Below are positions 37,125-47,880 of a stretch of 47,880 nt of DNA, in pieces. How positions within the stretch are numbered: the first letter of the stretch is position 1; every line of letters starts with the position of its first letter. Origin of the DNA: Chrysomallon squamiferum (lineage: Eukaryota > Mollusca > Gastropoda > Neomphalida > Peltospiridae); NCBI GenBank assembly GCA_012295275.1, contig CM022675.1, forward strand, positions 2,379,567 to 2,427,446. The letters are read 5' to 3'. The position numbers and the translations under genes were made by a program. Below the pieces are notes generated by a model. It searched no databases, was not told where the DNA came from, and saw only the letters and a program-made list of their open reading frames with translations.

Positions 37125-37680
37125 CTGTTTCAAAGTATTACAATATTTGCGTTTACAGATGTTGCTATCTCCAGCAAAATTATATTTTGACTAGGAGTTA
37201 TAATGAAGATTATGCTAAGTGATGGGTATTAAATGTCATGTTTACTAGTAATTTTATTTCCGTTATCAGAAGCGTTAAAAGTGAATAACTGTTGATAATA
37301 ACGACAGAAATTCAGAGTCAAAATTTCGTCCTGGAAAGAACACTGTCACATTCGTCTAGAAATGTGTGGATGATAATAATACTGATAATAATTGAATTAA
37401 ACTGTACTTAAAAATTGAAGACAAATTCTGGAAGGAAAAGTCATGTAATATAATACCTGTGTCTGTATTTATTTATTTATTTATTTATTTATTTTATTTA
37501 CTTACTTACTTACTTACACATAACATTTTGTTTTCAACATTGGTAAAATTGTACAATGCTAATAAATGCTGTGTGTAGATAAATACTTTTTAAGACGTTA
37601 AATATTTTCTCTTCATTTCATAGATTTGGCGTGCAGCTCATAAGAATTACTTTAATTTGGTTAATGATAAAAATTCAAAT

Positions 37681-37880
37681 NNNNNNNNNNNNNNNNNNNN
37701 NNNNNNNNNNNNNNNNNNNNNNNNNNNNNNNNNNNNNNNNNNNNNNNNNNNNNNNNNNNNNNNNNNNNNNNNNNNNNNNNNNNNNNNNNNNNNNNNNNNN
37801 NNNNNNNNNNNNNNNNNNNNNNNNNNNNNNNNNNNNNNNNNNNNNNNNNNNNNNNNNNNNNNNNNNNNNNNNNNNNNNNN
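37681..37880. other. Assembly gap (200 N)
   Basis: Exactly 200 N, directly upstream of the visible gene 2 exons and about where the next SRCR exon of gene 2 would be approached. True size unknown; flanks may not be adjacent. Confidence 0.98.
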
Positions 37881-37941
37881 CAAATATAATACAAACACAC
37901 AGAACACTGTGATCTACAAATATTAATCGAAATAATTTCAG

Positions 37942-38022
37942 ATGAAGTTTCCCGTCAGAAAACCTCCATTGCGATCGTTATTAATCCTGCTGGAACAGTC
38001 AGTAGAGTTGTCTATGCTATAG
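37942..38022 (+). CDS. Possible orphan exon, plus strand
   Basis: An 81-nt interval with acceptor aataatttcag and donor ATAG|gtaaaa, phase 1-1, open throughout (EVSRQKTSIAIVINPAG, then TVSRVVYAI). It lies 60 bp after the N gap. The protein is not recognised, and no neighbouring exon was found, so chance is possible. Confidence 0.28.
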   Translation: MKFPVRKPPLRSLLILLEQSVELSML

Positions 38023-38099
38023 GTAAAAACAGACAAAACACTTTGTACGTTTACACAATCAGATGACCCTCGGAAAAACAGGGTGTGGCTATCAGAGTT

Positions 38100-38443
38100 A
38101 AAAAAATCGTGAGTGTTGCGGGGTGACTCACATCAGTTCTGTTTATTATATTTTATTTCCTTTCTTATTGTCAAGTATATTTACGTATTACTAGTTACTT
38201 ACATAAACTGTTAAAATCAAACATATTTATGTTTGTGTATTTGTGACGTATGTTGTCAGTAAACGCACTATAAAAATGTTGCATGTTGTCTGTGTACCAC
38301 ATGATGTTAGACATCGGTTAAGGCAGAACTGAACATAATGATTTAAACCTAGAATTCTCGCTTACCGCAAACTAAACACAATGCATACTTTAAGAAAGTA
38401 GATAACATAACGACACTAAGATTTTATTGATTTAGATTTATTG

Positions 38444-38519
<76 letters not shown>

Positions 38520-39530
38520 AATGAATACTGGTATACAAGAATAAAGTTAGACGAGATGAATTTTCGGGATTGACCTATCTGCGGTTCAACCACATTTAAA
38601 CTTGTCTGACAAGCTCATAAAGAAAGTGTTATAAGACTGGTTTGACTGATATTAAATCTAGGACTAAGTTCACTTTTAACCTGCTGACCTTTTTATCGAA
38701 CTAATAACTGAATCCATCCTGCTGATTTTCTTTGTGGTAAAAGCGTCGCGAAACGTGGTAACTATTAACACTAAAAGCGTATTCAGCTACAGCGAGCTGG
38801 TGTGTAAGTCAGACAAAACTTTGATTCCTTCACCTCGCTTCACCGCGTCACAAACCAAACTGTTGTTCAAAGGTCAGTAGACTTGTTTACGAAACATGTT
38901 CACTGAAGAATGACGTGTTTTTTTTTTTTTTTTTTTTTTGAAAGAGTAAAGCTGATAAGCTACAGGCTACTATCAGTCAATTTGCATATTATAAAGTTAT
39001 GAAGAGACATATAAATCTGCTTAGGCTGGTATTAAATATATCAACAATGTGCTCTTTATAATCTGTAACCATTTGCAATGGCTAACCAATTAGTTTTAGT
39101 ATAATAAGAATAAACACAGTGTCAGACAGAATCGCCGGCAAATGAAATGCACAAGTAGATATGATTTTCTAGAAATACTAGAAGTAGTGGTGGAACTAGT
39201 ACCAACATAATTAGTACTTGCAGTAGCAGCAGTAGTAGTAATAGTAAGGTTGCCTACGCAGTCACCACTGTCTGGCTGTTATCTTGACATTTTCCTTCAG
39301 AATGTATTTCATTATAGGTCTTAATTTTCTACAATAAAGGAAAACACACAACAACAAAAAAAAAAAAAAAAACATGTTTCCACACCAGTGTCACTAACCC
39401 ATCATGAATAAACCGAACTTTTAGCACAATATTCGCACATTTCTTTTCTCACATAATCTGTATGTGTATATGTGTGTATTTGTATGTGTGCTTCATTCCT
39501 TTTTGTATATTATTTATTTCTTTATTATTA
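38100..39530. other. Mostly unique sequence without recognised gene
   Basis: Contains (ATT)n/(ATTT)n 38450-38516, poly-T 38921-38939 and poly-A 39354-39372. Slightly less repetitive than its surroundings, but no SRCR, EGF or ZP exon is seen on either strand, which matters for the missing upstream part of gene 2. Confidence 0.55.
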
Positions 39531-39539
39531 TTTATTTTA

Positions 39540-39790
39540 TAATGCTTCGACTATTGTTTTCTGATAAAAGTAGACCAGACTTTTCGGTGTAATTATAAAA
39601 CCATTTTGCAGAAAGTATTAAGAAAAGAGTAAAGAGATCTGAAATTTCTTAACGTCGCCATTTTGTACCACGCACTCAGCTGTGACGACAGCAGTCGCCA
39701 TTGTTATGCAGCAACAGTTATTTAGGTCAGTTATGTAGGTTTTTAAAAGTAGGTCATCTACTTTATTTCTTGTTCATATCTTTCACACAC
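39540..39790 (+). repeat. Dispersed repeat B, copy 2
   Basis: ttctgataaaagtagaccag, agaaagtattaagaaaagag, then the core cactcagctgtgacgacagc. Aligns with 41620-41800. Confidence 0.7.
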
Positions 39791-39799
39791 ACAGGTATA

Positions 39800-40348
39800 T
39801 ATATTTCATTTTATTATTACATTATTAGCAGCTCACAATATCAGTGGTATTTTAAAACTGTTTTGAAGATGGTCCAAGAAAACTGGTTTGACAACATTTG
39901 ACTAGATTATATTTCTTCTCTTTTCTGTCGATACTTTTAACTTAAATACAATTATGTGCGATTATTTTTGAATCTATATCTTTTCCCAGTGAAAAATAAA
40001 AATAGAAAATAAATAAAGAAAGAAAGAAAGAAAGAAAGAAATAATGGTGATGATGATAGTAATAATAATAATAACAGTTATATTTATGATGATGATGGAG
40101 AATATGATGATGATGATGATGCTGCTAATGATGATAATAATAATAATAATAATAATAATATCCCTGCTACTACTACCTCTCGTTTTCACACTTACAATAC
40201 TTTCGCTACTAATACTAATACAACAAGTAGTACTAACAATAAACTACTACTACTTTTACTAGTATTTCTATTAATACTGCTAATTGTACTAGTCTTACAG
40301 TACTAGTCTTACTACTACTACTACCACTACTACTACTACTACTACTAC

Positions 40349-40387
<39 letters not shown>

Positions 40388-40720
40388 TAATAACAACATT
40401 TTAATGGCATAGTGAACTTTCTATACAACGAATGACGTTCAAAATAAATTGCGATGTTAAACTTGATATTACATGTTTCTGATGTCTATTCAGTAAAAAA
40501 GAAATGCACTGAGATAGATGTTATCTCTGCGGGTGTTAGGGTGTGACGCGAAGCTGTACTTTCTGATGAATGGTGTTTACACTATTCAGAATAAAAGGCT
40601 AGTTGTTAATTACATATATCATCCACTGATCTTTGTTATAATTTTATTTCTGTGACGGGGGTAGCTTAATTTACTGTGAAATATATGTATACGTTCCTGT
40701 AGCTGCACGGCTGAATCTAT
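39800..40720 (+). repeat. Composite dispersed repeat, copy 4
   Basis: attttaaaactgttttgaag (39850), tttgacaacatttgactaga (39889), aacttaaatacaattatgtg (39940), (ACT)n 40311-40349, (TAA)n 40350-40385, then gggtgttagggtgtgacgcg (40534) and gtagcttaatttactg. It gives the fullest order of blocks in the window. Confidence 0.78.
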
Positions 40721-41179
40721 TTACTTACACGTTGTTGTTGTTGTTTTTTTGTTTTTTTTTTATTTAAGATGAATTTAATATCATGAGTATGAAATGAGAA
40801 CTATTATCGTAAACACGTTTGTGCTATATATTCTAAGACATAGACGTATTTTTTATATTATTATTTTCTTCTTATTACTATTACTTTTTCATTTTTAATT
40901 ATTTATTCATTTATGTTTTGTTTTTATTATTTTATTATATATATATATTTTTTTAATTATTTTTTGTGTGTGTGTGTTTTTGGTAAAACGTGTGCTGTAA
41001 ACGTTTCTCCATTATTCTTCTTCTTTTCTAGAATGTGCACACCGTCGCCTTAAAATATACCTTAGAGTTTTATATTTAAACTCACAGTAATATTCTCTGT
41101 CTGCCTGACTATTTTTAATGTTTATTATTGAATTAATTTCAAACATTAAGTGACTTTCGGTTCAGTGGCTGGTTTGTGT

Positions 41180-41470
41180 CTGTGTGTATGTGTATGTGTG
41201 TGTGCGCGTGTCTGTGTGTATGTGTGTGTGCGCGCGTGTCTGTGTGTGTGTGTGTGTTCTGTGTGTGCGAGTGTGTGTGTACATTTAAGTATGTATAAAG
41301 TACGTCTGATTAGACAGACACAACGTCAGACTCGGAAGACGGACGACATTACCATCAAGACAACGTTAACAGTACTTGCTAAGTTACCTGAGTGACTATG
41401 TTAATCGTCTTTGTGTATCCTAGTACAAGAAGCAGTATTGGTGTGTGTGCGTGTGTGTGTGTGATGCGCG

Positions 41471-41502
<32 letters not shown>

Positions 41503-41582
41503 CGCGTGTGTGTATGCGTGCGGGTGTGTGTGCGTGTGTGTGTGTGTGCGTGTGCGTGCGCGTGTGTGTATGTGTTTGTGTT
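41180..41582 (+). repeat. Two imperfect (TG)n tracts with CG interruptions
   Basis: 41180-41280 and 41440-41582 are TG-rich with many cgtg interruptions. A short non-repetitive stretch (41290-41435) lies between. Confidence 0.85.
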
Positions 41583-41609
41583 TGCTGTATTCCATTTTAC
41601 ATAATTATT

Positions 41610-41945
41610 TATTATTATTCATTTTAATATACTTTCTGACAAAAGTAGATGAGACTCTTCAGTGATACTATCAAATCGTGTTGAAGAAAGTGTTAAGAAA
41701 AGAATAAACAGACTTGAAATGTATTAATTTCTTAACTCGAGTAACGCGTCAACGCACTCAGCTGTGACGACAGCAGTCTCCTTTCTCACGCAGCAACAAA
41801 TAATTAGTTGAGTTTTGTCTGGTTTTAAATGTAACCCACAAACATATCAGTCATTTTGTTATCATCTTGAAACCGATTTTTGTTACAGTAAATTCATTAA
41901 CAATTTTCTATTTAATACTGCATATATACGGATATACTGAGACAC
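41610..41945 (+). repeat. Dispersed repeat B, copy 3
   Basis: ttctgacaaaagtagatgag, agaaagtgttaagaaaagaa, core cactcagctgtgacgacagc, ttttgtctggttttaaatgt. The longest copy; links the left part of copy 2 to the right part of copy 1. Confidence 0.7.
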
Positions 41946-42107
41946 ACATACACACATACACACATACACATATACACATACAAAGCAGAGAACTAATAAT
42001 ACAATCGCTGCTGATACTAATATCGTTGCCAATACAACAGATACTACTTTGACTATTATTATTATTCTTAATGCTACTAGTATTAATAGTTGTAATGCGA
42101 CCAAAAA

Positions 42108-42156
42108 AAACCCCACAAAAACCCCCACAAAAAAACCCCACAAAAACCCCCACAAA
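42108..42156 (-). repeat. G-run repeat, possible G-quadruplex
   Basis: The plus strand has four C runs of four or five separated by acaaaaa spacers; the minus strand reads GTGGGGGTTTTTGTGGGGTT twice. Confidence 0.8.
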
Positions 42157-42239
42157 AAAACAAGAACAAAATAAAAAATAAAAATACTGGCATAACAATA
42201 TCAATATTACTTTTACAATAATACAGCTAAAACTGCCAT

Positions 42240-42600
42240 TGTTATTAGAATTACTATTGACTCTACAACACCCACCATCACTAGTACTACAATTACTACT
42301 ACTACCACCACTACTACCACTACCACTACTACTACTACTATTACTGCTACTGCTTCTGCTGTTACTACTACTATTAAGACTACTACTGGTACTAGTACTA
42401 ATACTAATACTAATAGTAATACTACTAATGCTAATACCAATAATCGAGTAACTAATATTACTCCTGCTAATTACTTCTGTTATTATTGCTGGTACTTCTA
42501 CTGCTACTACGACTACTACTGCTACTAGTACTACTACTACTAGTACTACTAATAGTACTACTACTGCTACTGCTACTGCTACTACTATTGTACTAACACT
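42240..42600 (+). repeat. Degenerate ACT-rich trinucleotide region
   Basis: Mixed act/acc/gct triplets over 350 bp; yields long artefactual frames (poly-Val, poly-Ser) on the minus strand. Confidence 0.85.
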
Positions 42601-43099
42601 GACACTGACACTAAGACTCATCTCGGTCTACTGAATATATGATACTATATACTGGTCTAAAATGTATTTTCTGATTGTTTTCTTTCTTAAAGTAGAAAAT
42701 AGGAATGTTACAGTGATATAAGGTAATACACAGACTGTGTCTGAGCGCTTCCAGACGTTTCATATAAACAGTCAATTAGTATATCAGTGAGTAAGCTTTG
42801 AATCTGGTTACCTGAGTGTCTATGTTAATCGTGCTTGACTCTTTGCAGTAGTGATACTACAAATAGTATTACTACTAACAATGATAACTGCACCAGTGGT
42901 ATGAATAAACAACAAACACATTTTCTGTACGTTTTATGGTAATGATCATTTTTTTTTTTTTTTTAAATTATTATTATTTTTTAAATGTTATAAACGTGAA
43001 TAGAAATAGCGAAATAGTTGTTTGAATCCCGTTTGTAATGAACGCTGATAAAAAAAAGTATTGCTGTTTCTTCCTTCCTATTCTGTTTGTCTGTGTGTG

Positions 43100-43209
<110 letters not shown>

Positions 43210-43489
43210 AGCTCACGGTACAATTTTTCTCTAACTTGTTACGTCGACCAATGCTATTATCTTTATTGCTGCTAGCATTACTAATTATAATGCTACAAAA
43301 GTACAGATATATTAAACTAATACTGCCAGTCTTATTATGGTTACTACTAATGATGCAACTACCACCATTACTACTTGTTACTGAAAACGTATCACATATA
43401 TAGCTTTTTTATTTATTTATTTATTTATAAATGGAGAAACAGAGAGACAGATGGACTGATCTACTGATGCATATATAAATATAGATGTT

Positions 43490-43887
43490 TTCATTTTCTC
43501 ATTACATTATTATTTTACGATAACGGCAGTTGATATTTTGTTACTGAAATTTTAAAACTGTTTTGAAGAAAGTATTAAGACAGCTAGTTTGACAACATTT
43601 GAGTAGATTATTGTAGTGTACTCATACAAACACACTTGCGATGCCTCACTGCTCATCTAGACGATTACAAGTCACATCATGTGTTTTTCAGTCTCTTATG
43701 CAGCTTATAAATTATTATTATTAATAGTAGTAGTAGTAGTAGTAGTAATAGCAGCAGCAGAGCAGTAGTATTAGTAGTAATACTAATTGTAGTAATAATA
43801 TCATTCATTATCATTAATATTTTTGTTCATTTTTTACCTTAAATATAATTATGTGTTATTTATGTGTTTATGTTTGTTTGTTTTGTT

Positions 43888-43955
<68 letters not shown>

Positions 43956-44260
43956 GACATACTGCAGATTGTGAGAGAAACTTCACTGAATGACGTTTAA
44001 AATTAATTACGATGTTAAATTAAGATTGATATTACATGTTTTCTGATTTCTATACAGTAAAAAAGAAATGCACTGAGATAGATGTTATCTCTGCAGGTGT
44101 TAGGGCATGATATGAAGTTGTATTTTCAGGGGAATAGTCTTTTACTATTAAAAATAAAAATAAAAAAAAATAAAAAAATAAGACTTTAATGTATACCTAA
44201 CAGCTAGTGATCTTTGTCACACTTTTATTTCCTTGACGTCCATGCATCTGAATTACTCAA
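43490..44260 (+). repeat. Composite dispersed repeat, copy 5
   Basis: The same order as copy 4: attttaaaactgttttgaag (43549), tttgacaacatttgagtaga, accttaaatataattatgtg (43837), (ACT)n 43890-43920, (AAT)n 43921-43955, gcaggtgttagggcatgata (44093). Confidence 0.75.
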
Positions 44261-44427
44261 GATATTTACTTGATTTCTTTTTATCTTTTATTTTTATTTC
44301 TTTGAAAGTGTTTTTCATCATGTCTAAGAAGCGACAATTTTATCTAAACACAACATTTTGCCATAAATACACATATATATTCACACATTAATACAGATAC
44401 ATACAGGCACACACAGACATATATACA

Positions 44428-44429
44428 TA

Positions 44430-44485
<56 letters not shown>
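44428..44485 (+). repeat. (AC)n tract
   Basis: About 27 units. Confidence 0.95.
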
Positions 44486-44488
<3 letters not shown>

Positions 44489-44639
44489 ATAAAGTAGCAG
44501 TCAAAAGTAAACCCATACGTTAAACTACAACAAAGGAATACAACAATCACCACTTTGCGCAATAAATATAACAGAAAATAAATGAATAAAATAAAATAAA
44601 AAGCAAACACTATCTGTTATATGACTCAGTGTAACTGCG

Positions 44640-44850
44640 TATTTGCCTGCTTAAACATACTAGATAGAGAATGATGTGTATGATATATCGATTCTTGTTT
44701 TACCCTCGAAGCGTAGCACGCGGCTATCCCTCAGTTCTGTATGAGACAAGAAAGAAGATAAAAATGTATCTGGGCTTGGCTGGTACGTATTTAACTACAG
44801 TCACTGACGTCTAGAAACACAGACACGCATGGCTGGTAACACATACTTAG
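44640..44850 (+). repeat. Inverted copy of gene 1 upstream region (31370-31650)
   Basis: The plus strand aligns with the minus strand of 31650-31470: shared blocks include TATCGATTCTT, CGCGGCTATCC/GCAGCTATCC, AAGAAAG then ATAAAAATG and GGGCTTGGCTGG/GGGCTGG. It extends the inverted duplication about 1 kb upstream of the promoters. Confidence 0.6.
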
Positions 44851-45343
44851 TGGTTTGTTTGAATTGTTGTTGTTTTTTACTTATTCTTGTTGTTCTTGGA
44901 CTTATACGTGTTGTGTTTAACGTTAAATGTAGCAAACAAACAGTCTGACAGTTCTGCCATCTCCAAACCGTTTTGTATTGCTATATACTAATACACTATT
45001 GTTTTACACGGATGTAGTAAAACATGCATACCTATATATACACACACACACACATTTATTTATTTATATATTTACTTGTTTGTTTGTTTGTTTATTTATT
45101 TGTAAGTGTATGTTAGATTTTTTGTGCATTGGTGTGTACATTTATACTTATTTGTAAATATATATATATATATATATGTTTTCTGTGGACAGTAGTGATC
45201 TAATCATAACACCAATCATTATATGTGTCATGACTTAACAGTAAAACAAACAAATAAATAAATAAACATAGCCCGCATACACGATGCCATGATATGTACA
45301 TTATTTGTTAACTCGTGTTTGCTCACTGTAAATGAAAAAAAAG

Positions 45344-45404
<61 letters not shown>

Positions 45405-45502
45405 AAAGAAGAACAGAAAAATGAAATATTTCGGTACAGTACTGACGAGCTATTCGTCTGATTTCAAATAGGTCATGCATTGAAACGAACTAGTTTTTAC
45501 CA

Positions 45503-45511
45503 CATAAATAG
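45503..45511 (+). promoter_or_regulatory. TATA-like element of inferred gene 3, first copy
   Basis: CATAAATAG on the plus strand, aligned with TATAAATAG of gene 1. It is followed by a conserved block (taatgcacatttttacattt) and then the 5' UTR exon-like segment. Confidence 0.45.
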
Positions 45512-45539
45512 AGCAAACTCTGCATTAATGCACATTTTT

Positions 45540-45610
45540 ACATTTCTTCCTAAACGGATCAGACAGTGTCAGTGATAAAGCTGCTTATTTCGAGTGTTAC
45601 AATAAACAAG
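45540..45610 (+). other. 5' UTR exon-like segment with donor, gene 3 first copy
   Basis: It ends GTGTTACAATAAACAAG followed by gtacgttcag, the same end and donor as the gene 1 5' UTR exon but on the opposite strand. A minisatellite like that of gene 1 intron 1 follows to about 45890. The matching signal-peptide exon is not in the window. Confidence 0.5.
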
Positions 45611-45919
45611 GTACGTTCAGCTTACCTTTCTATATATGTGTATATCTGTTATATATAAATGGACAATTTAAACATTTTTATTAGTATGCTACTTGAATAC
45701 ATGTTTATGTACACTGTCTGTATATTTATTTCATGCTTCTTCAAGAAAATGTATATGTATATTTGTATATATGAGTATGTGTGATACTTCAATAAATAAA
45801 TTTACACTTTCAATATATTGTATGTATGCTACTTCAATAGTGTCTGTATGCTACTTCTGAATACTGTCTATGTGCAGAGTCTCTTCAGACAGAGAATATT
45901 GATATCCCAAAATACAGAC

Positions 45920-45986
<67 letters not shown>

Positions 45987-46499
45987 TATAAAAACAAATT
46001 CAAGCAAAAATACACATATCACAATACCACCAGATATAGAAACATTCACTCATAAAACACACGTAGGCACACGCATATACATACAAAAATACATATACGC
46101 ATAAAGTCATACATACACACGAACATAAAAACACAGAGATGTCGTATGTGTGTCACGAGTTAAGAATAAATGAATAAATAAGTAAATAAATGAATACGTA
46201 AATAGGTAATTAAATACATAAATAAATAAATAAAACTACTATATATTTTTTATTTCACAAACCGATAAAGAAGCAAACAAATACATAAACATTATGTCAT
46301 GATATTTATATTACCTATTAACTATGCGTGTATCTTAAATGTACCAGAAACAATGTCTACAAGATCATGGTTTCCGTTAAAAAAATAATAATAATAATAA
46401 TACAAAAATAAAATAATAATAATAATAATAAATCGGCGATGCATTGAAACCATCTTTATTTTCTTATCACAAAAATAGTGAAAAGCTCAACTTAATACA

Positions 46500-46574
46500 C
46501 ATTTTTACATTTCTTTCCAGACACATCACACAGTGTAAGCGAGGAAAACGGTTAGAGTGTTACAATAAACAAGC
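46500..46574 (+). pseudogene. 5' UTR exon-like segment with destroyed donor, gene 3 second copy
   Basis: It carries the conserved block and the end TTACAATAAACAAG, but the next bases are ctacgtt instead of gtacgtt, so the donor is lost. The aligned TATA position (46469-46478) reads ACAAAAATAG. The copy is closer to gene 1 in the exon itself (GTAAGCGAGGAAAACGGTT) than the 45.5 kb copy is. Confidence 0.5.
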
Positions 46575-46589
46575 TACGTTCAGATTTGT

Positions 46590-47200
46590 GTATATGCGAC
46601 TTCATTAAATGTAAATGCACACTTTAGATATTGTTATCTGTATGCTACTTCTATAAATGTATATGTACACTTATTTTATATTTCTATCTGTGATACGTCA
46701 GTAAATGTATATCTACGCTCTCTATATCTGTGTGTATTTGCTACTTGAACAGATGTATATGTATATTAATTCAGTACCTGTGTACGTACACTTTCTATTT
46801 CTACATGTTTGTATGTATGATATGTCAACAGATATAGGTGTAAACTTTCTATACAGTTGTACGTATGTTTCTTCAGTAAATGTATCTGTACACTTTCCAT
46901 ATATTTGTGTGTATACTGCGTCAGTAAATGTATCTGTAAACGTTGTATGCGTTTGTATGCTCAAGAATAACTCTTTGATCATAAGGCAACAATTCAGGAG
47001 CTATATTAAGGCATGCTGCACAGAAAAATGATAAACAGTTGACGTTGATGTCACAGTTGCTCCGTATTCTCATCACTGCAGCAGGGCTTGTGTCCCTTCA
47101 ACAGTTGCCGTACCTGCTGATACATAGCGATACAATTAGAAAATGTCTTAACGCGTGAGTTTGCGCAAATATGAGTTTCCTTCTCAATAATTTGTGTGTA
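46590..47200 (+). repeat. Inverted copy of gene 1 intron 1 (minisatellite plus unique flank)
   Basis: 46590-46960 repeats a roughly 50-bp degenerate unit (TCAGTAAATGTATCTGTACACTTTC...). 46960-47200 aligns with the minus strand of 29520-29260: shared blocks are TTGATCAT, CAGGAGCTRTATTAA, TTCAACAGT and GTTTGCGCAAAT. This marks the upstream part of a head-to-head paralog. Confidence 0.65.
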
Positions 47201-47264
47201 CCATTTAGTTGTTGTTGGTTTTTGGGGGTATTTTAAAGTTGTATTAATATATGTATGTGTATGT

Positions 47265-47265
<1 letters not shown>

Positions 47266-47337
<72 letters not shown>
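47266..47337 (+). repeat. (GT)n tract
   Basis: About 36 units. Confidence 0.95.
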
Positions 47338-47340
<3 letters not shown>

Positions 47341-47710
47341 AAGAAGAAGAAAAATAAATGAAAACTTAAGTTTCTAGCTCAAAGAATATGACAAATTAAG
47401 CAATTGTTTTTCTCAGTACACCAAGTGATTTAAATAAGCAAAATGTAGGGACAGCTTTAATGTGAGCTTTTTGTGAGCTTTTTCTGAGAGACAAGTTCAG
47501 TAGGATAATTATTTTATTTTGAACAGCTTCATTTAGGATAATATGGTAAATAAAAGCAAACAAACAAATACGAACTTGTACTTTGCACGAAAACAACAAT
47601 ATTTTAGATAAATGATGTTGAAAAATAGTGTGTTTCATAACAGTTAATAGCTTTTTTCATGCTTGATTGTTTTATTGCATATTTTTAATTGTCTCGAAAC
47701 ATCTTCATTT

Positions 47711-47715
<5 letters not shown>

Positions 47716-47772
<57 letters not shown>
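47716..47772 (+). repeat. (AC)n tract
   Basis: About 28 units near the right edge. Confidence 0.95.
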
Positions 47773-47773
<1 letters not shown>

Positions 47774-47880
47774 TGCCTGTACATGTTTAATCAGTTTGTA
47801 TAGACTTTTTGTGTAACTGACTATGTAAGAACGTACATTTCTTAAAGTGAGGAGTGACTTACACCTATATCAACATATAA

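Noticed and set aside
41908-42621. 237-codon minus-strand frame
   Set aside because: Made of degenerate ACT/ACC triplets and the G-run repeat; low complexity with no domain.
46705-47031. 108-codon plus-strand frame with SVNVSVHFPYICVYTASVNV-like repeats
   Set aside because: It follows the roughly 50-bp minisatellite shared with gene 1 intron 1; an intronic by-product.

Overview
The window is AT-rich eukaryotic (metazoan) genomic DNA, not prokaryotic: genes are split into small exons with GT/AG introns, there are TATA-box and AATAAA signals, two 200-N scaffolding gaps (15884-16083 and 37681-37880), and a very heavy load of microsatellites and minisatellites. The extracellular SRCR/EGF/ZP receptor architecture together with the microsatellite load fits a lophotrochozoan, probably a mollusc; the species cannot be named from the sequence.

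The main content is a cluster of paralogous receptor genes. Gene 1 (minus strand) was assembled by hand from 18 coding exons between 28897 and 17872. The pieces sum to 2490 nt, which is 829 residues plus a stop, and every junction is in phase. Its order is signal peptide, two EGF-like domains, a region resembling the first part of a ZP-C domain, four SRCR domains (each two exons, phase 1-2-1), the rest of a ZP-C domain with a furin-like RKRR site, a transmembrane helix and a short tail. A likely TATA box (30476-30484) and 5' UTR exon (about 30376-30447) lie upstream, and a polyadenylation signal lies at 17171-17176. Gene 2 (minus strand, 37124 to 34810) shows only the last four exons of a close paralog; homology to gene 1 runs up to the N gap and no SRCR exon is visible beyond it. 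Gene 3 is inferred on the plus strand: two tandem copies of the gene 1 promoter plus 5' UTR exon lie in opposite orientation at about 45.5 kb and 46.5 kb, so the coding exons of a head-to-head paralog should begin just past the right edge.

Region by region: 1-17 kb is gene-poor and holds a 30-bp minisatellite (2.16-3.82 kb), a decayed Tc1/mariner transposase (4.93-5.40 kb), dispersed composite repeats with embedded (ACT)n-(TAA)n tracts, very long (GA)n/(CT)n tracts and a 36-bp minisatellite interrupted by a gap (16 kb). 17.1-30.5 kb is gene 1. 30.5-33.8 kb is repeat-rich upstream DNA. 33.8-37.7 kb is the gene 2 fragment. 38-45 kb is dispersed repeats and microsatellites. 45.2-47.2 kb is the inverted promoter duplication.

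The most interesting observations are (a) an SRCR array that appears to sit inside a ZP module, bounded by phase-1 introns, (b) a 61-bp tandem array that has multiplied an exon end together with its splice donor, and (c) the inverted promoter copies, one with its TATA box and splice donor destroyed.
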